A stretch of DNA of 15,406 nt from Chitinophagaceae bacterium (GTDB taxonomy: Bacteria > Bacteroidota > Bacteroidia > Chitinophagales > Chitinophagaceae). Position numbers and translations under genes: made by a program. The notes under the pieces are model-generated. The model saw nothing but the letters and a program-made list of their open reading frames with translations, had not been told where the DNA came from and did no database searches. Shown one piece after another: positions 7,350 to 15,406 of the stretch. The DNA lies in NCBI GenBank assembly GCA_016719815.1, contig JADJYK010000022.1, forward strand, positions 1-15,406. The letters run 5' to 3'. Each line of letters opens with the position of its first letter. Positions within the stretch are counted from its first letter, which is position 1.

Positions 7350-8964
7350 GCGAATTAAATAAACATAGCAAGACATTAACACAAGACCCCACTCAGCCTG
7401 CGGCACAGGCTATGTACTATGCCATTGGCTTTAAAGAAGAAGATTTTAATAAAGCCCAGGTAGGCATTGTAAGTATGGGATGGGATGGCAACCCCTGCAA
7501 TATGCACCTGAACGACCTTGCCACCAATGTAAGAGACAGTATAAATGCCACAGAAGGTTTACTGGGTTTACGCTTCTATACAATCGGCGTTAGCGATGGC
7601 ATCAGCATGGGTACAGATGGCATGCGATACAGTCTTGTTAGCCGGGATGTTATTGCAGACAGTATTGAAACCAATGCAGGCGCACAATATTATGATGCAC
7701 TGATTGCCATTCCCGGCTGCGATAAAAATATGCCCGGCTCAATAATGGCGATGGGCAGGTTAAACCGGCCTTCTATAATGATATATGGCGGAACGATAGC
7801 TCCCGGTCATTATAAAGGTGAAGACCTGAATATTGTAAGTGCATTTGAAGCTTTAGGTCAAAAAATTGCAGGCAATTTAAGTGAAGGCGATTTCCAGGGG
7901 ATTGTAAAACACTCCTGTCCGGGTGCCGGAGCTTGTGGTGGCATGTACACGGCAAACACCATGGCCTCTGCTATTGAAGCAATGGGAATGAGTCTGCCCT
8001 ATTCATCATCCAACCCGGCATTAAGTGAAGAGAAACAAAAAGAATGTGCAGCAGCAGGAGAAGCCATTAAGGTACTATTACAAAAAAATATTACTCCGAA
8101 AGATATTATGACCCTCAGGGCATTTGAAAATGCTATTACTGTCGTAATGGTACTCGGAGGCAGCACCAATGCCGTGCTGCACCTTATTGCGATGGCAAAA
8201 AGTGTGGGTGTGAATGTAACACAGGACGATTTTCAAAAGATAAGTGACAATGTTCCTGTATTAGCAGATTTCAAACCATCAGGGAAGCACCTGATGGAAG
8301 ACTTGCACAAACATGGTGGCGTTCCCGCCGTAATGAAATATCTCTTACAAAATGATTTATTACATGGCGATTGTTTGACAGTAACCGGAAAAACGGTTGC
8401 AGAGAATTTGGCAGGTGTCCCGGATTTAGATTTTACAACTCAGGACATTATTCACCCGTTAGAACAACCTTTGAAGAAAACGGGGCACCTGCAAATCCTG
8501 TATGGCAATCTTGCAGAGAAAGGAAGTGTGGCAAAAATCATGATGGCATCGCATCCGGAAAAGTAAAAGCAGGTGACGTGGTGGTAATCCGCTACATCGG
8601 CCCGAAAGGTGCACCTGGTATGCCGGAAATGTTGAAACCAACAGGTGCGATTATTGGTGCAGGTTTAGGAAAAAGTGTGGCGCTAATTACCGATGGACGT
8701 TTCAGTGGCGGCACACATGGTTTTGTTGTTGGCCACATCACACCAGAAGCATTTGATGGTGGATTAATTGCACTGGTCGAAGACAATGACATGATAGAAA
8801 TTGATGCAGTAAATAATACCATAAATCTGAAAGTGAGTGAAGAGATAATTACTCAGCGAAGAAAAAACTGGAAACAACCTGCATTGAAAGCAACAAAAGG
8901 TATTTTATTTAAATATGCCAAATCTGTAAAATCAGCCGACGAAGGTTGTGTAACAGATGAATGA
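7346..8964 (+). CDS. ilvD: Dihydroxy-acid dehydratase, internal deletion with frameshift
   Basis: An iron-sulfur enzyme that dehydrates the dihydroxy acids to the keto-acid precursors of Val and Ile. Cluster cysteines are visible: C51 in NPCNMHL, C125 in IPGCDKNMPG and C197 in the segment HSCPGAGACGGMYTANTM. The frame is lost at about 8539-8546. The protein reads to GSVAKI and then jumps frame to GIASGKVKAGDVVVIRY. By comparison with the remembered family pattern, roughly 64-70 nt are missing there, normally a TGKEG...RVFD stretch. The downstream part (GPKGAPGMPEMLKP, DGRFSGGTHGFVVGHITPEA) is intact up to the stop at 8964. The observed span is 1619 nt and restoring the gap gives about 560 residues, the usual size. 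It may be an assembly error or a real deletion. Confidence 0.9.
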
Positions 8965-8965
8965 C

Positions 8966-8990
8966 GCCCTTGTCCCCTAAAGGGGAACTT
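8966..8990 (+). repeat. Palindromic repeat immediately after ilvD
   Basis: TCCCCT-AA-AGGGGA (8973-8986) is followed by ACTT. It belongs to the same general C-run/G-run type as the others but is untranslated: it starts two bases after the ilvD stop and lies in the 66-bp ilvD-ilvB gap. Confidence 0.7.
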
Positions 8991-9030
8991 AGAGAACCAA
9001 TTAATTATCATGAACTAAATAATATGAAAA

Positions 9031-10803
9031 ATGGAAACAATTGATAAAATAGAATTGGCAAAAAATACAGAAACCAAGAACCCCCTTACGGGGGGCAGGG
9101 GGGCTTCAACAATTACCGGAGGTCAGGCAGTAATGGAAGCTTGTCTTTCAGAAAGCGTTGAAATTATTTTTGGATATCCGGGTGGGGCCATTATGCCAAT
9201 TTATGATGCATTGTATGATTATAACGATAAGCTCAAACACATTCTTGTTCGACATGAGCAAGGTGCTATTCATGCAGCACAAGGTTTTGCAAGAGTAAGT
9301 GGCAAAACAGGAGTTGTATTTGCTACCAGTGGGCCGGGAGCAACTAATCTCGTAACTGGTTTGGCTGATGCTATGATTGACTCCACTCCTGTTGTTTGTA
9401 TCACTGGCCAGGTATTTGCCCATTTACTCGGAACTGATGCATTCCAGGAAACAGATGTAATCAACATAACTACACCTGTAACAAAATGGAACTACCAGGT
9501 GACTGATGCAACAGAGATTCCCGGAGTTTTAGCAAAAGCTTTTTACATAGCTGGAAGCGGAAGACCAGGTCCCGTACTAATCGATATAACCAAGAATGCA
9601 CAATTACAGAAATTTGAATACGAAGGATATAATAAGTGTGAGCACATCAGAAGTTATCGGCCAAATCCTATTGTTAGAAAGAAATATGTGGAACAGGCTG
9701 CCAAACTAATTAATGAAGCGGAAAAACCATTCATCGTTTTCGGACAAGGAGTAATACTCGGCAAAGCTGAAAAAGAATTTCAGCAGTTTATCGAAAAATC
9801 CGGTATTCCAGCAGCCTGGACTATTATGGGCTTGAGTGCTATCCCCACAGATCATCCATTAGGAGTTGGTATGCTGGGAATGCATGGCAATTACGGCCCA
9901 AATGTAATGACCAATGAATGTGATGTTCTTATTGCTATTGGCATGCGGTTCGATGACAGGGTAACAGGACGTTTGGATAAATATGCTAAGCAGGCCAAAA
10001 TTATACATCTTGATATTGATCCTTCTGAAATAGATAAAAATGTAAAGACCGATGTAGCTGTATGGGGAGATTGCAAAGAAACATTGCCAATGCTTACAGA
10101 TCTGGTTGAACAAAAAGTTTATCCCCAGTGGCTACAAAAATTTAAAGAATATCAGCAAAAAGAAGAAGAGAAAGTAATAAATAGTGAACTTAATCCCACC
10201 GGTGAGGTGCTGACCATGGGCGAAGTGATAAAAGTACTAAATGAAGCAACTGAAGGAAAAGCAATTATTGTAACCGATGTAGGTCAACACCAGATGGCAG
10301 CTTGCCGTTATGCAAAATTCAGTCAATCAAAAAGTAATATCACCAGCGGTGGTTTAGGTACAATGGGTTATGGCCTGCCGGCAGCAATCGGTGCAGCATT
10401 TGGAGATCCTCCAGAACAACAGTGGCAATTATAGGTGATGGTGGTTTCCAGATGACATTGCAGGAATTAGGAACCATTATGCAGTTCAAACCATGTGTAA
10501 AAATTATTATCCTCAATAACCAGTTTTTGGGTATGGTTCGCCAGTGGCAGCAACTATTCCATGAAAAAGATATTCATTCGTGGATATTCAGAGTCCCGAT
10601 TTTGTGCAGGTAGCAAAGGCTTTGGCATTCAGGGAAAGAGTATTTCAAAAAGAGATGACTTAAATAGTTCAGTAAAAGAATTACTTGATTCAAAAGAATC
10701 ATACCTGCTGGAAGTTATGGTTGGTAAAGAGAATAATGTATTCCCCATGGTACCACAGGGACGTGGAGTGGCAGAAATTGTTTTAAGCAAAGAGGAAATC
10801 TGA
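9031..10803 (+). CDS. ilvB: Acetolactate synthase large subunit, three frameshifts near the C-terminus
   Basis: A ThDP/FAD enzyme making acetolactate and acetohydroxybutyrate, with IlvN as regulatory subunit. The ATG at 9031 gives METIDKIELAKNTETK, then a repeat-encoded stretch NPLTGGRGAS (17-26), then the conserved core STITGGQAVMEA. E76 in RHEQGA is the catalytic glutamate. Three single-base losses follow: about 10407-10412 (before TVAIIGDGGFQ), the A-run 10564-10568 (expected HEKRYSFVDIQSPDF) and the T-run 10621-10623 (expected AKAFGIQGKS). Together they restore the frame. The segment between the first two breaks holds the ThDP motif, GDGGFQ through NN. Corrected length is 591 residues. 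The gene ends 20 bp before ilvN. The breaks look like homopolymer errors. Confidence 0.93.
9079..9106 (+). repeat. Palindromic repeat translated inside the N-terminus of ilvB
   Basis: The structure is AA, five C (9081-9085), TTAC, six G (9090-9095), CA, six G (9098-9103), CTT. It is read as NPLTGGRGAS in the same phase as the leuB copy. No in-frame ATG separates it from the conserved core, so it is translated. Confidence 0.87.
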
Positions 10804-10823
10804 AAATCATTAACATAGCAAAA

Positions 10824-11414
10824 ATGAACAAACAAGAATTTACAATCACCGTATATACAGAGAACCAGGTTGGTCTGCTGAACCGTATTGCAATTATTTT
10901 CTCCAGGAGAAAAATCAATATCGAAAGCCTGAATACTTCACCAACAGAAGTAGACAGTGTACATCGTTTTACAATAGTTATCAATGAAATTGAAGAAGTA
11001 GTAAAAAAATTGTGCCGCCAGATTGAAAAACAGGTAGAAGTTTTAAAAGCCTATTACAATACAGAAAATGAAATAATATGGCAGGAACTGGCTTTATATA
11101 AAGTCCCAACTGATGTTATAGCTACCGAAGTTAAAGTAGAGAGGTTATTAAGGGAAAATGGAGCACATACTGTTGTTATCAGAAAAGACTATACTGTTTT
11201 TGCAGTAGCCGGACACCGGGAGGAAACCGAAGCTATGATCAGAGTATTAGAGCCTTTTGGATTAATTGAATTTGTAAGAAGTGCAAGAGTGGCCATCATC
11301 AAAGGCAGCAGCGACTTCCATGAACGTCTGAAAGAGTTTGAGCAGAAAGAACCGGGCGAAGAAGCAATCGAAAATGAGTTTCTAGATAAAAACGAAGAAG
11401 TATTTACCATGTAA
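10824..11414 (+). CDS. ilvN: Acetolactate synthase small (regulatory) subunit
   Basis: Binds IlvB, raises its activity and in most bacteria confers valine feedback inhibition. The 196-residue frame is intact. The N-terminal ACT domain (about residues 1-80) shows the typical FTITVYTENQVGLLNRIAII start with the GLLNRI ligand-loop motif, then RRKINIESLNTSPTE. The C-terminal part (about 90-165) matches the ALS small-subunit domain, with ELALYKVPTD near its start. Residues beyond about 170 are an acidic tail (KEFEQKEPGEEAIENEF). It starts 20 bp after ilvB in an A-rich context and is followed after 12 bp by a small ORF. Confidence 0.93.
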   Translation: MNKQEFTITVYTENQVGLLNRIAIIFSRRKINIESLNTSPTEVDSVHRFTIVINEIEEVVKKLCRQIEKQVEVLKAYYNTENEIIWQELALYKVPTDVIATEVKVERLLRENGAHTVVIRKDYTVFAVAGHREETEAMIRVLEPFGLIEFVRSARVAIIKGSSDFHERLKEFEQKEPGEEAIENEFLDKNEEVFTM

Positions 11415-11426
11415 TAAATCCAAAAG

Positions 11427-11534
11427 ATGGATAGAAAAACAAAAGTAAAAGTGTACGACCCAAGAAAAGTTTCATTGCAGCAACACAGTCGGGTTCGTAA
11501 ATATCAATCAACCAATTCAAAACTTATCTTATGA
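11427..11534 (+). CDS. Possible 35-residue basic small protein
   Basis: A short frame begins with ATG at 11427 (MDRKTKVKVYDPRKVSLQQH) and ends with TGA at 11532-11534, overlapping the start of the next gene by 4 bp (ATGA). In-frame stops lie just upstream, so it is not an extension of ilvN. It is strongly basic (Lys and Arg rich) with no cysteine or membrane segment. I recognise no family. Tight spacing and the ATGA overlap favour real translation, perhaps as a coupling ORF for the downstream protein. It could equally be a chance ORF or a fragment created by an indel, given the many indels nearby. Confidence 0.35.
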   Translation: MDRKTKVKVYDPRKVSLQQHSRVRKYQSTNSKLIL

Positions 11535-11920
11535 TTGGCGATAAAAATTCAATTCCATTGGTTTACTCCTGTTCAGGATGTTCCAGTGCAGCTCAAATGG
11601 CGAATTATCTCGCCATCCAGATGGATCGAAAAGGTATTGCTGAAATGTCTTGTATTGCTGGCGTTGGAGGTAATGTAAAAAAACTGGTGAGAACGGCGTT
11701 GTCAGGAAGAAAGATCATTGTGATCGACGGTTGTCCGTTGGCATGCAGCAAAGCATGTTTGTCCAATCTATCAGTGCAACCTGATTTTCATATTGATCTT
11801 AGTCGCCATGGTGTGAACAAAAAACAGCACGAAGATTTTGAAAAGGCACAGGCAGATGAAATGTTCAAATACTTAAGCGAAACAATCGAAAAAATAGAAT
11901 TAACAAATTCATTTTCATAA
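11531..11920 (+). CDS. DGC-domain putative metal-binding protein
   Basis: The 129-residue frame is intact. Six cysteines are arranged as C14 and C17 (YSCSGCSS), C41, and C68, C72 and C76 (IDGCPLACSKAC). The DGC triplet at 66-68, followed by PLAC and AC, is the signature I associate with the DGC domain of putative zinc-binding proteins. Function in that family is not established to my knowledge. There is no signal peptide, so it is probably cytoplasmic. It lies between ilvN and ilvC on the same strand with a 29-bp gap to ilvC, and hence is probably co-transcribed with the ilv genes. A role in metal or cluster supply for IlvD or LeuC would be a guess based only on the cysteine pattern and location. 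Confidence 0.8.
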   Translation: MIGDKNSIPLVYSCSGCSSAAQMANYLAIQMDRKGIAEMSCIAGVGGNVKKLVRTALSGRKIIVIDGCPLACSKACLSNLSVQPDFHIDLSRHGVNKKQHEDFEKAQADEMFKYLSETIEKIELTNSFS

Positions 11921-11949
11921 TTTAATCTAATACACAAAAAAAAATAACA

Positions 11950-13011
11950 ATGGCAAAATTAAATTTCGGAGGCACTGAAGAAAATGTTGTAACCAGAGAA
12001 GAGTTTCCACTCAGTAAAGCACAAGAAGTATTAAAAAATGAAACAGTAGCAGTGATTGGTTACGGTGTGGGGCCCCGGCCAGCATTGAATCAAAAGACAA
12101 TGGCATCAATGTAATAGTTGGCCAGCGTAAAAATTCCAAAACATGGGATAAAGCAATTGCAGATGGATTTGTTCCCGGTGAAACGTTGTTTGAAATTGAA
12201 GAAGCCCTGCAAAGAGGTACTATTATCTGCTACCTGTTGAGCGATGCCGCACAAATTGCTTTGTGGCCAACAGTTACAGAAGCATTTAACTCCTGGTAAA
12301 GCATTATATTTCTCACATGGTTTCGGAATTACTTTCAATGAGCAAACAGGAATTGTACCTCCAAAGGATGTAGATGTGTTTCTGGTGGCACCTAAAGGCA
12401 GCGGAACCTCATTAAGAAGAATGTTTTTACAAGGCCGCGGATTAAACAGTTCTTATGCCATTTTCCAGGATGCTACAGGTAAAGCCTTTGACAGGGTTAT
12501 TGCATTAGGTATTGCCGTTGGCAGTGGCTATTTATTTGAAACTGATTTTAAGAAAGAAGTATATAGTGATCTGACAGGTGAAAGGGGAACATTAATGGGT
12601 GCAATCCAGGGAATATTTGCAGCTCAATACCAGGTTTTACGTGAAAGAGGCCACTCTCCTTCCGAAGCATTTAATGAAACTGTTGAAGAATTGACGCAGT
12701 CACTTATGCCTTTGGTTGCTGAAAATGGTATGGACTGGATGTATGCCAATTGTTCAACTACTGCTCAACGTGGTGCATTGGATTGGTGGAAAAAATTCCG
12801 TGATGCAACTGCACCGGTATTCAATGAATTATATGATAGTGTGGCAGCCGGGAAAGAGTCACAGCGTTCTATTGACAGTAACAGCAAAACTGATTACCGT
12901 GAAAAACTGGAAGAAGAATTAAAAGAACTCCGTGAAAGCGAACTGTGGCAAGCCGGAAAAACTGTTCGTTCTCTGCGCCCGGAAAATCAACCAACTAAAG
13001 GAAAAATATAG
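11950..13011 (+). CDS. ilvC: Ketol-acid reductoisomerase, multiple frameshifts in the cofactor-loop region
   Basis: Isomerises and reduces acetolactate or acetohydroxybutyrate with NAD(P)H and Mg2+. The ATG at 11950 gives MAKLNFGGTEENVVTREEF. The Rossmann motif reads GYGVGPRPALNQ where GYGVQGPGQALNQ is expected, consistent with a 2-nt and a 1-nt loss at about 12068-12082. Another A is lost at 12092-12095 and a base gained at about 12279-12283, after which the original frame returns as HLTPGKALYFSHGFGITF. The Mg2+ and knotted-domain signature DLTGERGTLMGAIQGIF is intact, and the frame runs cleanly to the stop at 13011. Corrected length is about 354 residues, fitting class I. Four indels within about 220 bp in one conserved domain is the densest damage in the window. 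Confidence 0.9.
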
Positions 13012-13048
13012 AACCCTATAAGTTCCATTAGCTTACCAAAGTAATAAA

Positions 13049-14332
13049 ATGAACGAACAACAAATAAAAACTCATCATAACCGTCCGCAGGCTGTCGGAG
13101 CGGGGGGGCTTGATTTCAATGCTGCGGCACAACGCCTGAAAAAGGTTGTGTACAGAACTCCCCTTCAACGCAACACCCAGCTTTCAAAAAAGTATGGTTG
13201 TAATATTTATTTGAAACGGGAAGACTTGCAGGTTGTCAGAAGTTACAAGCTGCGGGGTGCATACAACATGATGAGCACAAACCCAAAAGAGCAGTTGGAG
13301 AAGGGTGTGGTATGTGCCAGTGCAGGCAACCATGCTCAGGGCTTTGCGTTCAGTTGTAAAAAACTAAATGTAAAAGGTGTGGTGTTCATGCCCGTGATTA
13401 CTCCCAGGCAAAAGGTAAACCAGGTGAGCATGTTTGGTGAGGGAACCATCGAAATAAAATTGGTGGGCGACACTTTTGACGATTGTGCCATCGCAGCAAA
13501 AAAATACACAGAAGATAACAAAATGACCTTTATCCCACCCTTTGATGATTACAGAATCATTGAAGGACAAGGAACGGTTGGTGTTGAAATACTGGAAGAT
13601 CAATCCGACATTGACTACCTTTTTATTCCAGTTGGCGGCGGCGGCTTAAGCGCCGGGGTTGGCTCTTATTTTAAAACATATTCGCCAAAGACAAAAATCA
13701 TTGGTCTGGAGCCAGAAGGTGCACCCGCCATGTTTGAAGCACTTAAAAACGGCTATCCCGTTACACTAGATTCTATTGACAGGTTTGTAGATGGTGCTGC
13801 GGTAAAAAGAGTTGGCGACTTAACCTTCGACATCTGCAAAGAAGTGCTGGATGATATGCATCTTGTAGCAGAAGGTAAAGTGCACTACCATCCTCAAACT
13901 GTACAATGAGGACGCCATTGTTGCAGAACCTGCAGGTGCATTATCTATTGCTGCACTGGATGACTATGCAGACGAAATAAAAGGAAAGAATGTCGTCTGC
14001 ATCGTAAGCGGCAGCAATAATGATATAGACAGAATGCAGGAAATAAAAGAGAGAAGCCTACAATATGAAGGGTTAAAGCACTATTTCCTTATCAGTTTTG
14101 CACAGCGTCCCGGGCATTGAAAGAATTTGTAAACAATGTGCTTGGGCCAACGGATGACATCACCCGTTTTGAGTATATGCAAAAAACCAATAAAGAAAAC
14201 GGACCGGCATTAGTAGGGATTGAACTGCAAAGCCGTTCTGATTACGATTTATTATTGCAAAAGATGAAAGCCTCTCATATTGGCTTTTCAGAAATAAACA
14301 AAAACGACCAATTGTTTGGTTATTTGATTTAG
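13049..14332 (+). CDS. ilvA: Threonine deaminase with C-terminal ACT-like domain, two frameshifts
   Basis: A PLP enzyme converting threonine to 2-ketobutyrate, the entry to isoleucine. The catalytic lysine is K67 in RSYKLRGA; SAGNHAQG and the phosphate-binding glycine loop PVGGGGLSAG follow. The frame is lost at about 13880-13882 (expected EGKVCTTILKLYNEDA; two bases short) and in the G-run 14112-14114 (expected AQRPGALKEF; one base short), then returns to the original frame. The tail from about 14085 on (HYFLISFAQRPGALKEF...) is a single ACT-like regulatory domain, as in the ~400-residue short biosynthetic type. Residues 12-21 (RPQAVGAGGL) derive from a repeat. Corrected length is 428 residues. 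It starts 37 bp after ilvC. Confidence 0.92.
13081..13111 (+). repeat. Variant palindromic repeat translated inside the N-terminus of ilvA
   Basis: TCCG (13084-13087) and CGGA (13096-13099) form the inner palindrome; GC, seven G (13102-13108) and CTT follow. It is more divergent than the leuB and ilvB copies, but shares the G-run-CTT end and the position just before the conserved core. It is read as RPQAVGAGGL with CTT as a whole codon, the third phase seen among the four N-terminal copies. Confidence 0.65.
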
Positions 14333-14469
14333 CTGGCATGTTTACATTCCTTTGTGGATAATTCCTTAGAAAAAACAAGTATCCGTTTGAAAGCTAATTT
14401 GTATTTTCAGTCGTTTGCTTGCTGTATGAATTTGAGTTAACGACTATTCACTAACCTAACATTTACTAC
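14333..14469. other. ilvA-gltB intergenic region
   Basis: This 137-bp AT-rich gap has no ORF, no clear hairpin-plus-T-tract terminator after ilvA, and none of the palindromic repeats. TTTG and TAATTTG-like strings occur (about 14395-14434) but not at the spacing expected for a Bacteroidota promoter, so I call no specific promoter. Whether gltB is read through from ilvA or has its own promoter is open. Confidence 0.5.
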
Positions 14470-15406
14470 ATGGCAGGCAACCAGGGATTATATCATCCTT
14501 CTTTTGAACATGATGCATGCGGCATCGGATTTGTCGCAAATATTAAGGGACACAAATCGCACCAGCATATTTCTGATGCATTAACTGTGCTGGAAAACAT
14601 GGAACACAGGGTGCCTGTGGCTGTGAAAACAACACCGGTGACGGTGCCGGCATCATGATTCAAACCCCGCATGAATTCTTTTTTGACGAGTGTCTGAAAT
14701 TAGGTGTGCATCTCCCTTCTTTCGCAAAATATGCCGCAGGCATGGTTTTCTTCCCAAAAGAAATCCGTTTGCGGGAAGAATGCCGTGATATATTGAACCG
14801 TACCGCGGAAAAACTGGGGATTGAAGTATTAGCATACAGAAAAGTACCTGTTAATACAGAAGGAATTATTTTCTGCCTTAAAGTGTGGACCGGAGATTGA
14901 ACAAATCTTTGTGGCATGCACGGACCATATTGACAACCCTGATGAATTTGAGAGGAAGTTATTCATCTTGCGCAACTATGCTTTTCATCTTATCACTAAC
15001 ACAGTAAGAAAAGATGAAATAGGTTTTTACATCGCATCGCTGTCATATAAAACAATCGTTTACAAAGGTCAGTTAACCAGCCACCAGGTAAGACAATATT
15101 TTCCAGACCTCAGCAATAAAAGAGTAGTAAGTGCTTTTGGCCTTGTACATTCAAGATTTGCAACTAATACTTTTCCTTCGTGGAAACTGGCACAGCCCTT
15201 CCGCTTTATTGCACACAATGGTGAAATTAATACACTGCAAGGAAATTTAAACTGGCTGAAGACAAGTGAAAAAGGTTTTACCTCCCCCTATTTCACACAT
15301 GAAGAAATGGAGATGTTGTTACCTATCGTAACGGAAGGACAAAGCGACTCTGCCTGTCTTGACAATATGATTGAACTGCTCACACTCACAGGCCGTTCTT
15401 TACCAC
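14470..15406 (+). CDS. gltB: Glutamate synthase large subunit, 5' part, two frameshifts
   Basis: Makes glutamate from glutamine and 2-oxoglutarate. The window holds only the N-terminal class-II glutamine amidotransferase domain. The start MAGNQGLYHPSFEHDACGIG places the N-terminal nucleophile cysteine at residue 17, after a short propeptide. The frame is lost at 14609-14611 (one G short; expected MEHRGACGCENNTGDGAGI) and at about 14866-14872 (two bases short, near the expected EGIGPSALKCGPEIEQ). It then returns to the original frame and stays open to the window end. LVHSRFATNTFPSWKLAQPF and RFIAHNGEINTLQGNLNWL are strongly conserved amidotransferase motifs. The FMN and synthase domains lie beyond the right edge. 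Its position after the ilv genes fits its role in supplying glutamate to IlvE. Confidence 0.92.

Noticed and set aside
1..15406. CRISPR arrays, tRNA or rRNA genes, insertion sequences with transposase, toxin-antitoxin or defence genes
   Set aside because: No regularly spaced repeats, cloverleaf-like sequences or recognisable transposase or defence motifs were seen; the window is an amino acid biosynthesis locus.

Overview
The window looks like a Bacteroidota chromosome, most likely Chitinophagaceae or a close relative. The protein style, the A-rich start-codon contexts without Shine-Dalgarno sites, and the many short C-run/G-run palindromic repeats point that way. This placement is recognition from the sequence, not a database result. 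It carries a nearly complete branched-chain amino acid locus, all on the + strand.

Layout: (1) 1-1339, minus strand, an uncharacterised helical-repeat-like protein that runs off the left edge. (2) 1340-1597, a divergent intergenic region with nested inverted repeats. (3) 1598-6098, leuA-leuC-leuD-leuB, the whole route from 2-ketoisovalerate to 2-ketoisocaproate. (4) 6099-6446, a roughly 100-bp imperfect inverted-repeat element touching the leuB stop, then a 32-codon leader ORF with nine consecutive Ile/Val codons and a rho-independent terminator: an attenuator. (5) 6447-14332, ilvE-ilvD-ilvB-ilvN-(35-codon ORF)-(DGC-domain protein)-ilvC-ilvA. (6) 14470-15406, the 5' part of gltB, the glutamate synthase large subunit.

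IlvA makes 2-ketobutyrate, IlvBN, IlvC and IlvD make the Ile and Val keto acids, IlvE transaminates them, and the Leu enzymes divert 2-ketoisovalerate to leucine. GltB supplies glutamate, the amino donor for IlvE. The attenuator lies between leuB and ilvE and reads Ile and Val codons, so the ilv half appears to be controlled separately from the leu half.

Two observations stand out. First, short G/C-run palindromic repeats sit inside the reading frames at the N-termini of LeuD, LeuB, IlvB and IlvA, and in related form at the C-termini of LeuC and LeuD. The N-terminal copies are read in all three phases. Second, the ilv leader carries its antiterminator strand inside its own last codons, as GGA GGU GG.

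Caution: leuC, leuD, ilvD, ilvB, ilvC, ilvA and gltB together carry about 15 frame-disrupting indels, mostly 1-2 nt and often in homopolymers. The protein sequence around them is otherwise well conserved, so sequencing or assembly error is the likeliest cause, although recent decay of the pathway cannot be excluded. These genes are annotated over their full intended span, with each break listed.
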